Below, piece after piece: positions 60,557 to 64,000 of a DNA stretch of 64,000 bases (position 1 is the first letter of the stretch; each line of letters begins with the position of its first letter). Position numbers and translations under genes: made by a program. Source of the stretch: Phenylobacterium sp. SCN 70-31 (lineage in GTDB: Bacteria; Pseudomonadota; Alphaproteobacteria; Caulobacterales; Caulobacteraceae); contig NZ_MEEX01000004.1 in NCBI RefSeq assembly GCF_001724605.1, positions 62,001 to 126,000 of the forward strand, given 5' to 3'. The notes below the pieces were generated by a model. That model was not told where the DNA came from. It ran no database searches and worked only from the letters and a program-made list of their open reading frames with translations.

Positions 60557-60644
60557 GGCGAATGGCCCTGCTGCCGAAGTCCGCCGGAGCCTATCCGGCG
60601 AAGCCGGCTCCGCGCTACGGCTTTCGGCTCCAGGCCAGGACGAC

Positions 60645-61181
60645 CTAGCCGCCGAAGGCGGTCTTCAGGCGATCCAGATGGCCCAGCACGGGATTGGCCG
60701 GCTCGGCGGTCCGGCTTTCAAGGTACATGCGCCGGTCGAGATGACGGACGCGCTCGTAGAGGCGTTCCGCCCGGTCGGCGAGGCCGGTCAGGCCGTGGGG
60801 AAGTTCGCCGCGGGCGGCTTCGGTCTCGGTGCTGCGCGCGACGTCGTCGGGATTCAGCCGATAGCGGTCCTCGCAGGCCGCCGCGGGCGCCATGTCCCCC
60901 TCGCGCACGGCGCGTTGGACCAGCAGCCACGACGCCACCTGCATCAGCCGTGTGGTCAGCCGCATGCTCTCGGCTGCGTAGGCCAGAGCCGCGTTGCGGG
61001 ACAGGAGCTTGGATTCCTGGCGGCCCTCGCCGTCGAGATAGGTGGCGGTCTGTTCGACCAGATCCATGCCTTCCTGGAAGGTCCGCTCGAAAAGCTCCGA
61101 ACGGGCGAAGTCCTGGATCACGCCGTTGCGCCAGTCCGGCGCACCCGCGCCGTGGAAGTTCGGAGCCTGAAACTCGTGCAT
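60645..61181 (-). CDS. DUF1465 family protein
   Basis: A 178-residue cytoplasmic, helix-rich protein of the alphaproteobacterial DUF1465 family (SELFERTFQEGMDLVEQTATYLDG, then AESMRLTTRLMQVASWLLVQRAV and EGDMAPAAACEDRYRL). The family is conserved in alphaproteobacteria, often next to DUF1192 and rpmE as here. Its role is not firmly known. Confidence 0.9.
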   Translation of the reverse strand: MHEFQAPNFHGAGAPDWRNGVIQDFARSELFERTFQEGMDLVEQTATYLDGEGRQESKLLSRNAALAYAAESMRLTTRLMQVASWLLVQRAVREGDMAPAAACEDRYRLNPDDVARSTETEAARGELPHGLTGLADRAERLYERVRHLDRRMYLESRTAEPANPVLGHLDRLKTAFGG

Positions 61182-61275
61182 CCGCTCACCCTACCTCGAA
61201 ACGGGTTTCCGCGCGCTGAACGAAACGTCGCGGACGGTCCCGGCGATGCAACCTCCGTGCCATCCGGCCCTGACG

Positions 61276-61479
61276 TCACGACCGGGGCGCGAACAGGGCG
61301 TCGGCCGCCGCGCGGCCGGACCTCTTCCTGTCGATCTGGGCGCGGACCCGCGCGATCTCGGCCTCCAGGACGCCGAGCCGATCCTCGAGTTCGCCCACAC
61401 CGTAGAGTTCGAGATCCTCGCGCGTGGCCTCGATAAGCCGTTGACCGCGTCCCATCCGGACGTCTGCAGGCTCGTCCAT
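61276..61479 (-). CDS. DUF1192 family small protein
   Basis: A 67-residue protein with the DUF1192 core DLELYGVGELEDRLGVLEAEI and a coiled-coil-like end (LEAEIARVRAQIDRKRS). Occurs in alphaproteobacteria, usually adjacent to DUF1465 and a quinone oxidoreductase, as here. Function not known. Divergent from the oxidoreductase gene, 84 bases between. Confidence 0.9.
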   Translation of the reverse strand: MDEPADVRMGRGQRLIEATREDLELYGVGELEDRLGVLEAEIARVRAQIDRKRSGRAAADALFAPRS

Positions 61480-61563
61480 CGCCGGACCCTCCCTTTGCGT
61501 CCCCCGATCCGGAAGCTATCTGAACGTCAGTCCGGATTTCCGCAAGCGCCCGAAAGGCCCGCC

Positions 61564-62556
61564 ATGACCAGTCCCCTCGAGAACGAGACCATGACCGCCA
61601 TCGCCATCGAGGGCGGCCGGGGGCCGGCCTCGGCGCTGCATCCCACGCGGTCGCCCCTGCCCGAGCCGAAGCCCGGCGAGATTCTGATCCAGGTGCGCGC
61701 CGCGGGCGTGAACCGGCCCGACATCGTCCAGCGGCTCGGCGCCTATCCGCCCCCGCCCGGGGCGCCTGAGACGCTGGGCCTCGAAGTGGCCGGCGTGGTG
61801 GCCCGCGCCGCAGGGCGATGGAAGGTGGGCGACAGGGTCTGCGCCCTGCTGGGCGGCGGCGGCTATGCGGAGTACGCGGCGGTCGACGCCCGCCACGCCC
61901 TGCCCATCCCCGACGGCCTCGACTTCGTGCAGGCGGCGGGACTGCCCGAGACCGTGTTCACCGTCTACGCCAACGTGTTCCAGCACGGCGCGCTGAAGTC
62001 GGGTGAGACCCTCCTGCTCCACGGCGCCACCTCGGGCATCGGCGTCACGGCCATCCAGATGGCCAAGGCCGCCGGCGCGAAGGTGATCGCCACCGGCCGG
62101 GGCGCAGACAAGGCGAAGGCGGCCCTGGCGCTGGGAGCCGACGTGGCCGTCGACGTGACCGCCGAGGACTTCGCCGAGGTCGCCAAGCGCGAGGGGGGCG
62201 TCGACGTCGTGCTCGACATGGTGGGTGGCGACTATGTCTCGAAGAACCTGGACGCCTTGAACACCGGCGGACGGATCGTCTTCATCGCCAGCCTGGGCGG
62301 CGGTCAACTCGACCTGCCGATCTTTCGCATCATGATGAAGCGCGCGGTCATCACGGGCTCCACCCTTCGCCCCCGAGATCCCGACGAGAAGGCGCGGCTG
62401 GCTGGCGAGGTCGAGCGGGTGGTGTGGCCCTGGATCGCTGCCGGCAAGGTGAAACCTCAGGTCGACCGCACCTTCCCGCTGGAAGAGGCCGCGGCCGCTC
62501 ACGCCCACTTGGAAGGCGGTTCGCATGTCGGGAAGGTGATCCTCGTCCCGGGCTGA
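61564..62556 (+). CDS. NAD(P)H-quinone oxidoreductase (PIG3/zeta-crystallin type)
   Basis: Medium-chain reductase-family quinone oxidoreductase of 330 residues. GroES-like N-terminal part RAAGVNRPDIVQRLGAYPPPPGAPETLGLEVAG, split by LLGGGGYAEYAAVDARHALPI, then the NADPH-binding motif LLLHGATSGIGVTAIQMAKAAGAKV. No zinc ligands are present, as in PIG3. The ATG at 61564 has a short spacing from AAGGCCC. Confidence 0.93.
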   Translation: MTSPLENETMTAIAIEGGRGPASALHPTRSPLPEPKPGEILIQVRAAGVNRPDIVQRLGAYPPPPGAPETLGLEVAGVVARAAGRWKVGDRVCALLGGGGYAEYAAVDARHALPIPDGLDFVQAAGLPETVFTVYANVFQHGALKSGETLLLHGATSGIGVTAIQMAKAAGAKVIATGRGADKAKAALALGADVAVDVTAEDFAEVAKREGGVDVVLDMVGGDYVSKNLDALNTGGRIVFIASLGGGQLDLPIFRIMMKRAVITGSTLRPRDPDEKARLAGEVERVVWPWIAAGKVKPQVDRTFPLEEAAAAHAHLEGGSHVGKVILVPG

Positions 62557-62563
62557 GGACAGA

Positions 62564-62581
62564 CGGTATGTGTCCATACCG
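62564..62581. promoter_or_regulatory. 18-bp palindrome ahead of the GPH transporter gene
   Basis: CGGTATG-TGTC-CATACCG, a perfect 7-bp inverted repeat with a 4-base centre, 7 bases behind the oxidoreductase stop and 120 bases ahead of the transporter gene. The region after it is AT-rich (AAAAATCTAAAATG). It looks like an operator of a sugar-responsive regulator rather than a terminator, because an A-run rather than a T-run follows on the plus strand. Inference only. Confidence 0.5.
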
Positions 62582-62700
62582 AAAAATCTAAAATGTTGAC
62601 GCCGGAGGCCCCCGCCCCCACCGTCCGGCGTATCGATCGAGGCGACGAAGATCGCCCGTGCGGACACGATGGCCCGAGCCGCCACATGGGAGGACGACGG

Positions 62701-64000
62701 ATGACCGCCGTTGCCGGCGCGGCCCAAGCGCCGCGCCTGGGGTATCTGACCAAGACGGCCTATGCGATCGGGGCGACGGCGACCGCGCTCAAGCTCCGCG
62801 CGTTCTCGACGTTCCTGGTCATCTTCTACAATCAGGTGGTGGGCCTGCCGCCGCAGATGGTCGGGTCGATCCTGGCCGTGGCGCTGCTCTTCGACGCCTT
62901 CCTGGACCCGATCCTGGGTCAGATCTCGGACAACTTCCGCTCCCGCTGGGGCCGCCGCCACCCGTTCATGCTGGCCGCCGCCGTGCCCTACGCGCTCTGC
63001 TTCTTCCTGATCTGGAACCCCCCGATCGGCTGGAGTCATGAGGCGCTCGGCCTGTATCTGATGGTCCTGATCTTCGCGGTCCGGTTCTTCGACACCTTCT
63101 TCGAGGTGCCGCACCAGGCGCTCGCGCCCGAGTTGGCCAAGGGCTACGACGAACGCACCAACCTCATGGCGCTGCGTCACTTCTTCCTCGTGATCGGCGG
63201 CCTGGGGATGACCGTCCTGGCCTATCAGGTCTTCCTCAAGGAGCAGCCGGACGGCACGGGGGGCGTTCTGGCCCGCGACGGGTACCTCGGCTACTCCCTC
63301 ACCGGCGCGCTGATCATCTTCGTCACGATCCTGATCTCGGTCTTCGGCACCGCGCACCGCATCCCCGAACTGGCCCAGCCCCCCATGCGGCGCGTCACGC
63401 TGAAGGGCATGGTCCTCGAGATCGTGCAGACGCTGAACAACCGCTCGTTCATGGCCATGGTGGTCGCCAGCATGTTCGCCGCCGTGGCGGTGGGCGCGCG
63501 AAACGGGCTGGAGATTTATTTCGGCCTCTATTTCTGGGAGCTGCGACAGGTCGAACTGGCCGGTCTCGCCGGCATGAGCGTTCTGGGCGGCTTCATCGGC
63601 GTGTTCCTGGCCCCCATCGTCGCGAAGCTGTTGGGCAAGAAGTGGGGCGCCCTCGCCCTGTGGGTGATGGGGGTGGTCGTGCACATCACCCCCGTCTCCC
63701 TGCGCCTGCTCGGACTGGCGCCCGAGAACGGGACGCCACAGCTCCTTTGGCTGCTCTATGGCGAGGAGATCGTAAATGCGACCCTCGCTGCGGCCGTCGC
63801 CATCCTGCTGGCCTCGCTGATCGCCGACATCGTCGAGGACGCCGAGGTCAAGACCGGGCGGCGCTCGGAGGGGCTGCTGATGTCGGCCAACGCCCTGCTG
63901 CGCAAGGCGGTCTCGGGCGGCGGCATCCTGGTGGCCACCACGGTCCTGGCCTTCGTGGGCTTCCCCGAGAAGGCCGAGCGTGGCCAGGTCTCCCCTGAGG
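62701..64000 (+). CDS. GPH-type MFS sugar transporter (C-terminus off the right edge)
   Basis: Major facilitator of the glycoside-pentoside-hexuronide type. The first 433 residues are present; the frame is open at 64000. Typical parts: YLTKTAYAIGATATALKLRAF, FDAFLDPILGQISDNFRSRWGRRHPFMLAA (split), and YDERTNLMALRHFF. About 12 helices are expected and at least ten are seen. The substrate could be a mono- or disaccharide. Promoter region with a palindrome lies upstream. Confidence 0.92.
   Translation, partial: MTAVAGAAQAPRLGYLTKTAYAIGATATALKLRAFSTFLVIFYNQVVGLPPQMVGSILAVALLFDAFLDPILGQISDNFRSRWGRRHPFMLAAAVPYALCFFLIWNPPIGWSHEALGLYLMVLIFAVRFFDTFFEVPHQALAPELAKGYDERTNLMALRHFFLVIGGLGMTVLAYQVFLKEQPDGTGGVLARDGYLGYSLTGALIIFVTILISVFGTAHRIPELAQPPMRRVTLKGMVLEIVQTLNNRSFMAMVVASMFAAVAVGARNGLEIYFGLYFWELRQVELAGLAGMSVLGGFIGVFLAPIVAKLLGKKWGALALWVMGVVVHITPVSLRLLGLAPENGTPQLLWLLYGEEIVNATLAAAVAILLASLIADIVEDAEVKTGRRSEGLLMSANALLRKAVSGGGILVATTVLAFVGFPEKAERGQVSPE

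Overview
The window is GC-rich, densely packed bacterial DNA of alphaproteobacterial type. The markers include MetX-MetW, the DUF1465/DUF1192 pair, a cysteine-free L31, a gap-pgk-fba glycolytic run and a CIO-type cytochrome bd. The overall gene set suggests Caulobacteraceae (Phenylobacterium or Caulobacter-like). This taxonomic call is an inference from gene content, because no database search was possible.

Left part (1 to about 23,230): an apparent integrative and conjugative element or its relic. All genes lie on the minus strand. From right to left the conjugation module reads: two HTH-only LuxR-type regulators, then virB1-B2-B3-B4-B5-eex-B6-B7-B8-B9-B10-B11. virB11 runs off the left edge. 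Behind it sits metal and oxidant resistance cargo: a secreted Fe/Mn-type superoxide dismutase overlapping a two-domain chromate transporter (a chrC-chrA pair), a CorC/CNNM transporter, and a tightly packed operon of a His-rich czcI-like gene, czcC, czcB, czcA, an NreB-like MFS exporter with a His-rich tail, hupE and a membrane-anchored protein. The block ends at a tRNA-Arg(ACG) gene whose 3' end (including encoded CCA) faces the element, as expected for an integration site. No integrase, relaxase or VirD4 coupling protein is in the window, so the element must continue past position 1.

Middle part (23,233 to about 45,100): chromosomal housekeeping. It holds a secreted protein of unknown function, an Ntn-type P1 peptidase, gamma-glutamyltransferase, a SIMPL protein, a sensor kinase, pyrD with DUF952 and sixA, metX-metW, the fatty-acid oxidation pair (thiolase and FadB/FadJ-type multifunctional enzyme), an SDR, a TraB/GumN-like protein, mutL, and the glycolytic run gap, small membrane protein, pgk, fba.

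Right part (45,100 to 64,000): a trypsin-like peptidase with a lipoprotein (uncharacterised pair), a TIGR02587/TIGR02588 pair, an NTF2-like protein, an MHS-type transporter, bacterioferritin and its ferredoxin with three Fur-box-like sites, a CIO-type cydAB with a DUF2474 small subunit, thiE, inositol monophosphatase, glycerophosphodiester phosphodiesterase, a stand-alone SecD-head protein, an ABC exporter, rpmE, a beta-propeller protein, DUF1465, DUF1192, a quinone oxidoreductase and the start of a sugar (GPH) transporter that runs off the right edge.

I found no CRISPR array, insertion sequence or rRNA. No intergenic gap exceeds about 300 bases except the region around tRNA-Arg (22,970-23,402), described under its own entries. 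The least familiar items are the HTH-only regulator pair with its inverted repeats ahead of virB1, the peptidase-lipoprotein pair at 45.1-46.6 kb, and the Ni/Co/Zn/Cd operon that combines CBA efflux, MFS efflux and HupE.
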